In this document: positions 1 to 5,229 of the stretch, one piece after another
How the letters are laid out: every line of letters begins with the position of its first letter
How positions within the stretch are numbered: position 1 is the first letter of the stretch
Assembly (NCBI GenBank): GCA_024644185.1
Contig: JAHELM010000222.1
Span: forward strand, 1-5,229
Direction of reading: 5' to 3'
From: Rhodospirillales bacterium
Lineage (GTDB): Bacteria > Pseudomonadota > Alphaproteobacteria > UBA8366 > JADFVY01
Length of the DNA: 5,229 nt
Notes under the pieces: generated by a model
Seen by the model: the letters and a program-made list of their open reading frames with translations, nothing else
Database searches by the model: none
What the model was told of the DNA's origin: nothing
Translations under genes and position numbers: made by a program

Positions 1-1
1 C

Positions 2-1396
2 GATCTCGTTGTCATCGGCGGCGGACCCGGCGGCTATGTCGCCGCCATTCGCGCGGCCCAGCTTGGCCTGAAGGTTGCCTGCGTGGAAAAGCGCGGCGCC
101 CTGGGCGGCACCTGCCTGAACGTGGGCTGCATCCCGTCCAAGGCGCTGCTGCATTCCTCGGAGAAGTTCGAGGAGGCCGGCCACGGGCTGGCCGTGCACG
201 GGGTCGAGATCGGCGCGGTCACGCTGAACCTGAAGGCGATGCAGGACCGCAAGGACAAGGTGGTGTCCGACAACGTCAAGGGCATCGAGTTCCTGTTCAA
301 GAAGAACAAGATCGACTACATCCGCGGCGCCGGGTCGCTGGCCGGGGCGGGCACGGTGGCGGTGGCCCCGTCGGGGGGCGGCGCGGCGCAGACGCTGTCG
401 GCGAAATCCATCGTTCTCGCCACCGGCTCGGACGTGATGCCCCTGCCGGGCGTGGCGATCGACGAGAAGACCATCGTTTCCTCCACCGGCGCGCTGGCGC
501 TGTCGAAGGTGCCGAAGCATCTGGTGGTGGTCGGCGGCGGCGTCATCGGGCTGGAGCTGGGCTCGGTGTGGCGGCGGCTGGGGGCCAGGGTCACGGTGGT
601 CGAATTCCTCGACCGCATCCTGCCCGGGATGGATGGCGAGATCGCCAAGAACTTCCAGCGCATCCTCAAGAAACAGGGCTTCGAGTTCAAGCTCGGCGCC
701 AAGGTGACCGGCGCGAAGACCGGCAAATCCGGCGTGACCCTGACGGTCGAACCGACCAAGGGCGGCGCGGCGGAAACCATCGAGGGCGACGTGGTTCTGG
801 TCGCCATCGGCCGCCGCCCCTATACCGAGGGGCTGGGCCTGGACAAGGCCGGGGTGACGCTGGATGCGCGCGGCTTCGTGAAGATCGACGGGCAGTTCCG
901 CACCACGGCGCCGGGCATCTACGCCGTCGGCGACTGCGTGCCCGGCCCGATGCTGGCGCACAAGGCCGAGGACGAGGGCGTGGCCTGTGCCGAGGGCATC
1001 GCCGGCAAGCCGGGCCATGTGAACTACGACGCCATTCCCGGCATCGTCTACACCTGGCCGGAAGTCGCCGCCGTCGGCAAGACCGAGGAGCAGCTGAAGG
1101 AGGCCGGCATCGCCTATAAATCCGGCAAGTTCCCGTTCTCGGCCAATGGCCGGGCGCGGGCGATGGAGGCGACCGACGGCTTTGTGAAGATCCTGGCCGA
1201 CGCCGCGACCGACCGCATCCTCGGCGCCCATATCATCGGGCCGGAGGCCGGCACGCTGATCCACGAGGTGGTGACGGCGATGGAATTCGGCGGCTCGGCC
1301 GAGGATCTGGCGCGCATCTGCCACGGCCATCCGACGCTGGCCGAGGCGATCAAGGAAGCCGCGCTGGCCGTCGACGGGCGGACGATCCATATTTGA
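2..1396 (+). CDS. lpd: Dihydrolipoamide dehydrogenase (E3), 5' end cut by window
   Basis: Lpd is the FAD flavoprotein that reoxidises dihydrolipoamide on the E2 subunit of 2-oxoglutarate, pyruvate or related dehydrogenase complexes and passes electrons to NAD+ in the cytoplasm. The open frame enters at the left edge and gives 464 visible residues, close to the full family length of about 465-470, so probably only a few N-terminal codons are missing. Seen in order: the FAD-binding GGGPGG (residues 6-11), the redox-active disulfide in GGTCLNVGCIPSK (C38 and C43), ATGS (140-143), the NAD-binding GGGVIG (178-183), the second FAD motif AVGD (308-311), and the C-terminal dimerisation domain with the catalytic His-Glu pair (H443, E448 in HPTLAE). 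All key residues are intact. An internal GTG at 83 is not the start, because the FAD motif lies upstream of it. Which complex it serves cannot be read here. A place after odhB/sucB is typical of the family but lies outside the window. Confidence 0.97.
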   Translation, partial: DLVVIGGGPGGYVAAIRAAQLGLKVACVEKRGALGGTCLNVGCIPSKALLHSSEKFEEAGHGLAVHGVEIGAVTLNLKAMQDRKDKVVSDNVKGIEFLFKKNKIDYIRGAGSLAGAGTVAVAPSGGGAAQTLSAKSIVLATGSDVMPLPGVAIDEKTIVSSTGALALSKVPKHLVVVGGGVIGLELGSVWRRLGARVTVVEFLDRILPGMDGEIAKNFQRILKKQGFEFKLGAKVTGAKTGKSGVTLTVEPTKGGAAETIEGDVVLVAIGRRPYTEGLGLDKAGVTLDARGFVKIDGQFRTTAPGIYAVGDCVPGPMLAHKAEDEGVACAEGIAGKPGHVNYDAIPGIVYTWPEVAAVGKTEEQLKEAGIAYKSGKFPFSANGRARAMEATDGFVKILADAATDRILGAHIIGPEAGTLIHEVVTAMEFGGSAEDLARICHGHPTLAEAIKEAALAVDGRTIHI

Positions 1397-1422
1397 CCCG
1401 CGTGTCATAACGCAAACGCAAC

Positions 1423-1428
1423 AAGGGG
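1423..1428 (+). promoter_or_regulatory. Shine-Dalgarno site of the MFS gene
   Basis: AAGGGG lies 10 bases before the ATG at 1439 and supports that start. The 42-base gap between lpd and this gene shows no convincing -35/-10 pair and no U-tailed hairpin, so read-through from lpd is possible. Confidence 0.6.
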
Positions 1429-1438
1429 CCGTTCGGCC

Positions 1439-2680
1439 ATGACGCGGCCATCTTCGCCGATCTTCCTGATCCTCGCCATGTGCCTGGCGGAGATCCTGGG
1501 CATGACCGCCTTCGCCAGCTTTCCGGCGCTGCTGCCGACCTTCCGGCACGAATGGGGCCTCAGCAATACCGAATCGGGGTGGATCGGCGGCGTCTATTTC
1601 GCCGGCTATCTGCTGGCCGTGCCGGTGCTGGTCAGCCTGACCGACCGCGTCGATCCACGCCGCATCTACCTGGCCTGCATGGCCATCAGCGCGCTGGCCG
1701 CCGCCGGGTTCGCCCTGGCCGCCGGGGACGTGGCCAGCGCCAGCCTGTGGCGCGCGTTGCAGGGGGTGGGCCTTGCCGGCACCTATATGCCGGGGCTGAA
1801 GGCGCTGACCGATTCGCTGCCGACGCGCCTGCAAAGCCGCGCCGTCGCCTTCTACACCTCCAGCTTCGGCATCGGCTCCAGCCTGTCCTTCGTCCTGGCC
1901 GGCGAGGTCGCGGGTCTGCTGGACTGGCGCTGGGCCTTCGGCCTGTCGGCGCTGGGGCCGCTGCTGGCGATCCCCATGGTGCTGACGGTGCTGCGCCCGC
2001 GGCCGCCGGCGCCGGATTCGCTGCCCTCGACCCGGCTGCTGGACTTCCGCCCGGTGTTCCGCAACCGCCGCGCCATCGCCTTCACGCTGGGCTATACGGT
2101 GCATAACTGGGAATTGTTCGGCTATCGCACCTGGATCGTCGCCTTCCTGGTCTTCGCGCAGAGCCAGCAGCCGGAAGGCGCCATCGGCATGGCCTGGGCC
2201 GCCACCACCATCGCCGCCCTGGTCAATCTGGTCGGGCTGCCGTCCAGCGTGCTGGGCAACGAGGCGGCGCACCGCTTCGGCCGCCGCCCGGTGCTGATCG
2301 CGGCGATGGGCGCCTCGGCCGTCGCCGGCACGGTGTTCGGCTTCTCCGGCATGGCGGCGCCCTTCGTGCTGGTGGTGGCGCTGGCCTTCGTCTACGGCGT
2401 CACCGTGATCGCGGATTCGGCGACGCTGACGGCGGGCGTGGTGGCGGCCGCCGATCCGCGCTATCGCGGCGCCACCATGGCGGTGCATTCGACGATCGGC
2501 TTTGTCGGCTCGTTCCTCGGGCCGCTGGCCTTCGGGGCGGTGCTGGACGCCGGCGGCGGCGAGACCAGCGGCACGGCCTGGGGACTGGCCTTCGCCTCGC
2601 TGGGGGCGGTGATCCTGATCGGCCCGGTCCTGATGATGACGATGGCCCGGCGGGCCGAACAGGATCCGGCGATCACCTGA
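1439..2680 (+). CDS. Major facilitator superfamily (MFS) transporter, substrate unknown
   Basis: This is an inner-membrane secondary transporter of 413 residues, the usual MFS length. About twelve hydrophobic segments can be placed, roughly at residues 6-28, 46-67, 75-95, 100-120, 136-160, 165-186, 212-240, 250-273, 284-304, 306-334, 346-371 and 379-402. A Pro/Arg-rich cytoplasmic loop (187-211) separates the two six-helix halves. The loop between helices 2 and 3 carries a motif A-like LTDRVDPRRIYL (67-78), and the equivalent loop 8-9 carries HRFGRRPVL (278-286), the internal pseudo-repeat typical of the superfamily. Polar membrane residues such as E18, E156, D326 and the HNWELFGYR stretch (222-230) could bind substrate or protons. 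The start at 1439 is backed by AAGGGG upstream. It lies 42 bases after lpd on the same strand. Its stop overlaps the end of the converging CigR-like gene. Substrate and direction of transport cannot be told from sequence; it may be an exporter or an organic-anion importer. Confidence 0.9.
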   Translation: MTRPSSPIFLILAMCLAEILGMTAFASFPALLPTFRHEWGLSNTESGWIGGVYFAGYLLAVPVLVSLTDRVDPRRIYLACMAISALAAAGFALAAGDVASASLWRALQGVGLAGTYMPGLKALTDSLPTRLQSRAVAFYTSSFGIGSSLSFVLAGEVAGLLDWRWAFGLSALGPLLAIPMVLTVLRPRPPAPDSLPSTRLLDFRPVFRNRRAIAFTLGYTVHNWELFGYRTWIVAFLVFAQSQQPEGAIGMAWAATTIAALVNLVGLPSSVLGNEAAHRFGRRPVLIAAMGASAVAGTVFGFSGMAAPFVLVVALAFVYGVTVIADSATLTAGVVAAADPRYRGATMAVHSTIGFVGSFLGPLAFGAVLDAGGGETSGTAWGLAFASLGAVILIGPVLMMTMARRAEQDPAIT

Positions 2681-3068
2681 CCGCGTGTTCGACGATGTCG
2701 TGCACGATCTGGGTGGCGATTTCCACCAGCAGCACGTTGTCGTCGACGATCACCCGCTCGAAACCCCTGGGCGGCGGCGGCAATTGCGCGACCAGGGTCG
2801 CCGGAAGCCGGCGCTTGGCGATACCGGGGGGAAGCTGCTGCTTCCTGGCCAGGCCGGGCGGCAGGCCCTGGTTGCCGACGCCCTTGCCCTTCTTGCCCTT
2901 GCCGTCCTTGCCCGGCTGCGCGGCGCCGCCGGACCCGTCGCCGAAATAATGCTGGATCGTGGCCTTTTCGGCGGCCGAGAACAGCAGCTGCAGGGTGTCG
3001 GCGCGGGCCGGACCGGCCAGCGCCAGGCCCAGCAGGGCGGCAACAACCGGCATGGCGAATTTGTGCAT
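2673..3068 (-). CDS. Small secreted CigR/RcnB-like protein
   Basis: This encodes 131 residues. The N-terminus MHKFAMPVVAALLGLALAGP followed by ARA and then DTL is a clear Sec signal peptide, with likely signal peptidase I cleavage after A23, leaving about 108 residues in the periplasm. The mature part has a short helix-prone segment (24-42), a Gly/Lys-rich linker (43-67), two tandem 10-residue units LPPGLARKQQ and LPPGIAKRRL (69-88), a Pro run (97-100), and a C-terminal segment FERVIVDDNVLLVEIATQIVHDI. This layout, ending in a V-L-[LV]-x-[ED]-I-A-T-x-x-[IV]-x-D-I tail, matches proteins annotated as CigR-family and related to RcnB-like periplasmic proteins. Salmonella CigR is described as an anti-virulence protein, but no such role follows here. 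The ATG at 3068 is chosen because it begins the signal peptide and has AAAGG 8 bases upstream; the frame stays open further upstream only as a shadow of xerC. It probably belongs to the xerC operon. Confidence 0.85.
   Translation of the reverse strand: MHKFAMPVVAALLGLALAGPARADTLQLLFSAAEKATIQHYFGDGSGGAAQPGKDGKGKKGKGVGNQGLPPGLARKQQLPPGIAKRRLPATLVAQLPPPPRGFERVIVDDNVLLVEIATQIVHDIVEHAVR
2805..2864 (-). repeat. Tandem 10-residue LPPG[LI]A[RK] repeat in the CigR-like protein
   Basis: Residues 69-78 (LPPGLARKQQ) and 79-88 (LPPGIAKRRL) are two adjacent copies of a 10-residue unit. A degenerate third unit, LPATLVAQLP, follows directly. The basic, proline-rich motif is a hallmark of CigR-like proteins as I recall them. 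Confidence 0.7.
2880..2912 (-). repeat. Imperfect 9-bp repeat coding a Gly/Lys linker
   Basis: The plus strand shows repeated CTTGCCC/TTGCCC units with a period near 9 bases. On the minus strand they encode GKDGKGKKGKG (residues 53-63 of the CigR-like protein), a flexible basic linker. Such runs can vary in copy number between strains. Confidence 0.55.
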
Positions 3069-3076
3069 GAAACGAA

Positions 3077-3081
3077 CCTTT
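3077..3081 (-). promoter_or_regulatory. Shine-Dalgarno site of the CigR-like gene
   Basis: AAAGG on the minus strand lies 8 bases before the ATG at 3068 and decides this start against the longer in-frame opening that runs into xerC. It overlaps a TTCGAA-centred imperfect palindrome (3077-3088). Confidence 0.6.
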
Positions 3082-3118
3082 CGAACGGAATGCTCCGCCA
3101 ATTCTTCGCCTGAACAGG

Positions 3119-4075
3119 TTAAGGTTTCACCAATCCGGCCCGCGGATGGGCCGCGCGATAGGTGCGCATCAGGCTGTCGGTATCGACCTCGGTATAGCGC
3201 TGGGTAGTCGACAGCGAAGCGTGGCCCAGCAGTTCCTGGATGGTCCGCAAATCGCCGCCGGCGCCCAGCAGATGGGTGGCGAAGCTGTGGCGCAGCGCGT
3301 GCGGCGTCGCGGTTTCCGGCAGGCCCAGCGTTACCCGCAGCACCCGCATCCGCTTCTGCGCCACGGCTGGATTCAGCCGCTTGCCGCGCAGGCCGACAAA
3401 GGCCGGGGCCTCCGGTCCGCCGCGCCAGGGACAGGCGGATTCGTACGCCGCCAGCGCCTCGCGCACCACCGGCAGAACCGGCACCAGCCGCTGCTTGCCG
3501 CCCTTGCCGTGGATCAGCAGGGTTTCCCCCGGATTCAGCGCGCGGCGGTTGAGATTCAGCGCCTCGGAAATACGCAATCCGCAGCCGTAGAGCAGGGTAA
3601 AAAAGGCCACGTCGCGGTGCAGCTCCCACGCCTCGCCGGGCAGCAAGTCAATGGAATCGATCAGCAATTCGGCATCGGCGACGGTCAGCGGCCGGGGAAT
3701 CGCGTGCGGCAGCCGCGGCCCGCGCAGCGTGCGCAGCGTGTGGTTGGCGGCGTGGCCGTTACGTTCCATCCAGCGGAAAAAACCGCGCAAGGCCGACAGT
3801 TCACGCGCGATCGAGGCGCGCGAAAGCCCGTCCCCCGCCCGTTTCGCCATCCAGGCGCGGAAGTCCGTTGCGCGAAGCGCATCGAGATCGGAAAGTCCCG
3901 GTTTTCCGCCACTGTGATCTTGCACAAAACGCAAAAACCCGCCCAGATCGCGCATATAGGCATCCAGCGTATGCGCCGCGACCCGGCGTTCATGGATCAG
4001 CCAGTCGCGCCACGCGTCGACGACGCGGCGCAGCGCCGCATCGCCGGGCGGGGCGATCAGGACAGGGTCAGCCAT
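3119..4075 (-). CDS. xerC: Site-specific tyrosine recombinase XerC
   Basis: XerC acts with XerD at the dif site in the replication terminus, under FtsK control, to resolve chromosome dimers before cell division. The product is 318 residues, slightly longer than the roughly 300 of Escherichia coli XerC because of N- and C-terminal extensions. The N-terminal SAM-like core-binding domain spans about residues 15-105 (LIHERRVAAHTLDAY, then RELSALRGFFRWMERNG), and the catalytic domain about 125-300. All six catalytic residues are visible: R168 (CGLRISE), K191 (GKGGKQR), H259 and R262 (HALRHSF), H285 (LGHASLSTTQRYT) and the nucleophile Y294. The H259-H285-Y294 spacing equals that known for XerD. The ATG at 4075 lies inside the end of the DUF484 gene (19-base overlap) with no strong Shine-Dalgarno, which suggests translational coupling. 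XerC rather than XerD is assigned mainly from the DUF484 neighbour, as in yigA-xerC of E. coli. A phage or integron integrase is unlikely in this housekeeping context. Confidence 0.93.
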   Translation of the reverse strand: MADPVLIAPPGDAALRRVVDAWRDWLIHERRVAAHTLDAYMRDLGGFLRFVQDHSGGKPGLSDLDALRATDFRAWMAKRAGDGLSRASIARELSALRGFFRWMERNGHAANHTLRTLRGPRLPHAIPRPLTVADAELLIDSIDLLPGEAWELHRDVAFFTLLYGCGLRISEALNLNRRALNPGETLLIHGKGGKQRLVPVLPVVREALAAYESACPWRGGPEAPAFVGLRGKRLNPAVAQKRMRVLRVTLGLPETATPHALRHSFATHLLGAGGDLRTIQELLGHASLSTTQRYTEVDTDSLMRTYRAAHPRAGLVKP

Positions 4076-4767
4076 AGCCGGATGACGCGTTCCAGTCCGC
4101 GCGCCAGGAAGGCCAGCAGCTCCACCGCCTGGCCGGGTTCGAACTTGGCCGCCCGGCGCGAGCCGAACGCGATCAGCCCGGGTGGCGTCGTCGGCGAAAT
4201 CGACAGCCGGGCCAGCGCGTCGGAGGCCACCAGCGGGGCGCCGCCGCCATAGATTTCCGCCTCGCCGTCGGTATGGGCCCGCAGCAGCACCGTGCGCCCG
4301 TCGCCGAGCAGCCGGTGCACGGTTCCCGCCGGCACGATATGCAGCCCGCGCATGCCGGGCGGGCGCAGCGTCCCGGCCCCGTCGGCCTCGACGCAGATTG
4401 TCACCACGTCGAGGTCCAGCAGCACGGCGAAATCGGTGGTCGCGATCTGCATCAGCTGCTCGAAGGAATTGGCCGCCAGCATCGCCAGCATGCAGTCATG
4501 CACCCGGGCCTGGGCACCCAGATTGGCCCGGCCGGTGGCCACCAGCTCGCGCTGGTTCTCGCGCGCCCGTTCGAGGTCGCCGCGCAGCTTGCCGATCAGC
4601 GCGTGCTGCAGGTCGGCCACCCCGCCGCCCAGCGCCCGTTCCGGCGCCGCCGCGCCGTCCAGCAGTTCGGGATGGCGGACGATGAAATCCGGATTGCCGC
4701 GCAGCCAGTCCAGAACCTCCGCGGAGGAAAGGTCGGGGATGCCGGCTTTTTTCGGGGTCTGGCTCAT
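4057..4767 (-). CDS. DUF484 family protein (YigA-like, GAF-type)
   Basis: This encodes 236 residues, almost the same length as E. coli YigA (about 235). The N-terminal segment SAEVLDWLRGNPDFIVRHPELL (residues 15-36) is the family signature. It is followed by a charged, probably coiled-coil helix (about 52-78, DLQHALIGKLRGDLERARENQ) and a GAF-like alpha/beta domain (about 85-235) with FEQLMQIATTDFAVLLDLDVVTICVE and GLIAFGSRRAAKFEPGQAVELLAFLARGLERVI. No signal peptide or membrane segment is seen, so it is cytoplasmic. The ATG at 4767 shares an ATGA with the stop of the upstream transaldolase-family gene, and no clear Shine-Dalgarno precedes it, so reinitiation after that gene is likely. The frame remains open further upstream, but that part is a shadow of the transaldolase gene. 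The molecular function of the family is not established; the constant link with xerC hints at a role near recombination or division. Confidence 0.9.
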   Translation of the reverse strand: MSQTPKKAGIPDLSSAEVLDWLRGNPDFIVRHPELLDGAAAPERALGGGVADLQHALIGKLRGDLERARENQRELVATGRANLGAQARVHDCMLAMLAANSFEQLMQIATTDFAVLLDLDVVTICVEADGAGTLRPPGMRGLHIVPAGTVHRLLGDGRTVLLRAHTDGEAEIYGGGAPLVASDALARLSISPTTPPGLIAFGSRRAAKFEPGQAVELLAFLARGLERVIRLWLTLS

Positions 4768-5228
4768 CGGTCGAGGATCGACTGCCCGGTCTTCTTCCAG
4801 TCGGCGAGGAAGGCGGCCAGTCCCTTGTCGGTCAGCGGATGGTTGAACATGGCGCGCAACACGCCCGGCGGCACGGTGGCGACATGCGCGCCCATGCGGG
4901 CCGACTCGACCACATGCATCGGATGGCGCACCGAGGCGACCAGAACCTCGGTCCGGAACCCGGCATACTGGCCGTAGATCTCGACGATGTCGGCGATCAG
5001 CGCCATGCCGTCGGTGCCGATATCGTCCAGCCGCCCGACGAAGGGCGACACATAGCTGGCCCCCGCCTTGGCCGCCAGAATCGCCTGCGCCGGCGAGAAG
5101 CACAGCGTCACGTTCACCGGCGTGCCCTCGTCGCTGAGCGCCTTGCAGGCCTTCAGCCCGTCGGGGGTCAGCGGCACCTTGACGGCGATGTTTTTCGCCA
5201 GCTTCGCCAGCGCCCGCCCCTCGGCCAG
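4764..5228 (-). CDS. tal: Transaldolase / fructose-6-phosphate aldolase family (TalC/FSA), 5' end outside window
   Basis: This is a small class I aldolase of the TalC/FSA group, a cytoplasmic TIM-barrel enzyme that transfers or cleaves dihydroxyacetone units of fructose 6-phosphate in the non-oxidative pentose phosphate pathway. The visible 154 C-terminal residues of a family usually near 217 begin at LAEGRALAKLAKNIAVKVP. The Schiff-base lysine is in VKVP (visible residue 17, codon 5178-5180), followed by the family motifs NVTLCFS, KAGASYVSPFVGRLDD, EVLVASVRHP and HPLTDKGLAAFLADWKK. The residue 46 positions after the lysine, equivalent to Tyr131 of E. coli FsaA, is Phe (codon 5040-5042), as in true transaldolases. 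I therefore favour transaldolase, although many databases would label it fructose-6-phosphate aldolase (fsa). A GTG at 5177 sits inside the active-site motif and is not a start. The stop overlaps the DUF484 start by four bases, so it is probably co-transcribed with DUF484 and xerC. Confidence 0.92.
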   Translation of the reverse strand: MAEGRALAKLAKNIAVKVPLTPDGLKACKALSDEGTPVNVTLCFSPAQAILAAKAGASYVSPFVGRLDDIGTDGMALIADIVEIYGQYAGFRTEVLVASVRHPMHVVESARMGAHVATVPPGVLRAMFNHPLTDKGLAAFLADWKKTGQSILDR

Positions 5229-5229
5229 C

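Noticed and set aside
568..1119. 183-codon plus-strand open frame inside lpd
   Set aside because: It is an Arg/Gly-rich alternate frame of lpd with no domain, and the lpd frame is intact across it.
1397..1438. Promoter or rho-independent terminator between lpd and the MFS gene
   Set aside because: No convincing -35/-10 pair and no stable hairpin followed by Ts can be read in these 42 bases.
2685..3113. 142-codon plus-strand open frame opposite the CigR-like gene
   Set aside because: The opposite strand encodes a protein with a signal peptide and recognisable repeats. This frame has neither a domain nor a good ribosome site.
3069..3126. Possible dif site or terminator between xerC and the CigR-like gene
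   Set aside because: The gap lacks the two 11-base arms with a 6-base spacer expected for dif. The AACCTT/AAGGTT inverted pair is only 6 bp across a 40-base gap with no U tract.
3069..3629. In-frame upstream extension of the CigR-like gene into xerC
   Set aside because: The extension is Arg/Gly/Ala-rich shadow sequence on the xerC strand. The signal peptide and Shine-Dalgarno place the real start at 3068.
3146..4252. 368-codon open frame on the plus strand opposite xerC
   Set aside because: It is antisense to a clear XerC with all catalytic residues. Its product is a low-quality Arg/Gln/Ala-rich sequence without domains, as expected from GC-rich codon bias.
4768..5103. In-frame upstream extension of the DUF484 gene
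   Set aside because: It overlaps the transaldolase-family gene in another frame and lacks DUF484 similarity. The ATGA junction at 4764-4767 marks the start.

Overview
This is a GC-rich, densely coding stretch of chromosome, most likely from an alphaproteobacterium. The Rhodospirillales (Azospirillum/Rhodospirillum-like relatives) are my best guess. The reasons are the very strong G/C third-position bias, the alphaproteobacterial character of the dihydrolipoamide dehydrogenase, and a compact transaldolase - DUF484 - xerC cluster that I recall from that group. The placement is inference. No mobile element, CRISPR array, tRNA or rRNA is visible, and every base outside short gaps is assigned to a gene.

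Left half, plus strand. The window opens a few codons inside lpd, the E3 subunit of 2-oxo acid dehydrogenase complexes, which runs to 1396. After 42 bases comes a 12-helix major facilitator superfamily transporter (1439-2680) with its own Shine-Dalgarno site and no recognisable substrate signature.

Right half, minus strand, read from high to low coordinates. A transaldolase/fructose-6-phosphate aldolase family gene enters from the right edge and ends at 4764. It overlaps a DUF484 (YigA-like) gene (4767-4057) through an ATGA junction. That gene overlaps xerC (4075-3119) by 19 bases. Fifty bases further on is a small secreted CigR/RcnB-like protein (3068-2673). The spacing suggests one operon. 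The yigA-xerC adjacency is also known from Escherichia coli, so this pairing is old. The transporter and the CigR-like gene converge and overlap tail to tail by 8 bases.

The genes do not form a single pathway. They cover central metabolism (Lpd, transaldolase), chromosome-dimer resolution (XerC with its DUF484 partner), transport, and an envelope protein of unknown role. I see no evidence of a new defence or mobile system. The points most worth a second look are the transaldolase-type Phe in the active site of the aldolase-family gene, the conserved DUF484-XerC coupling, and the CigR-like protein placed downstream of xerC.
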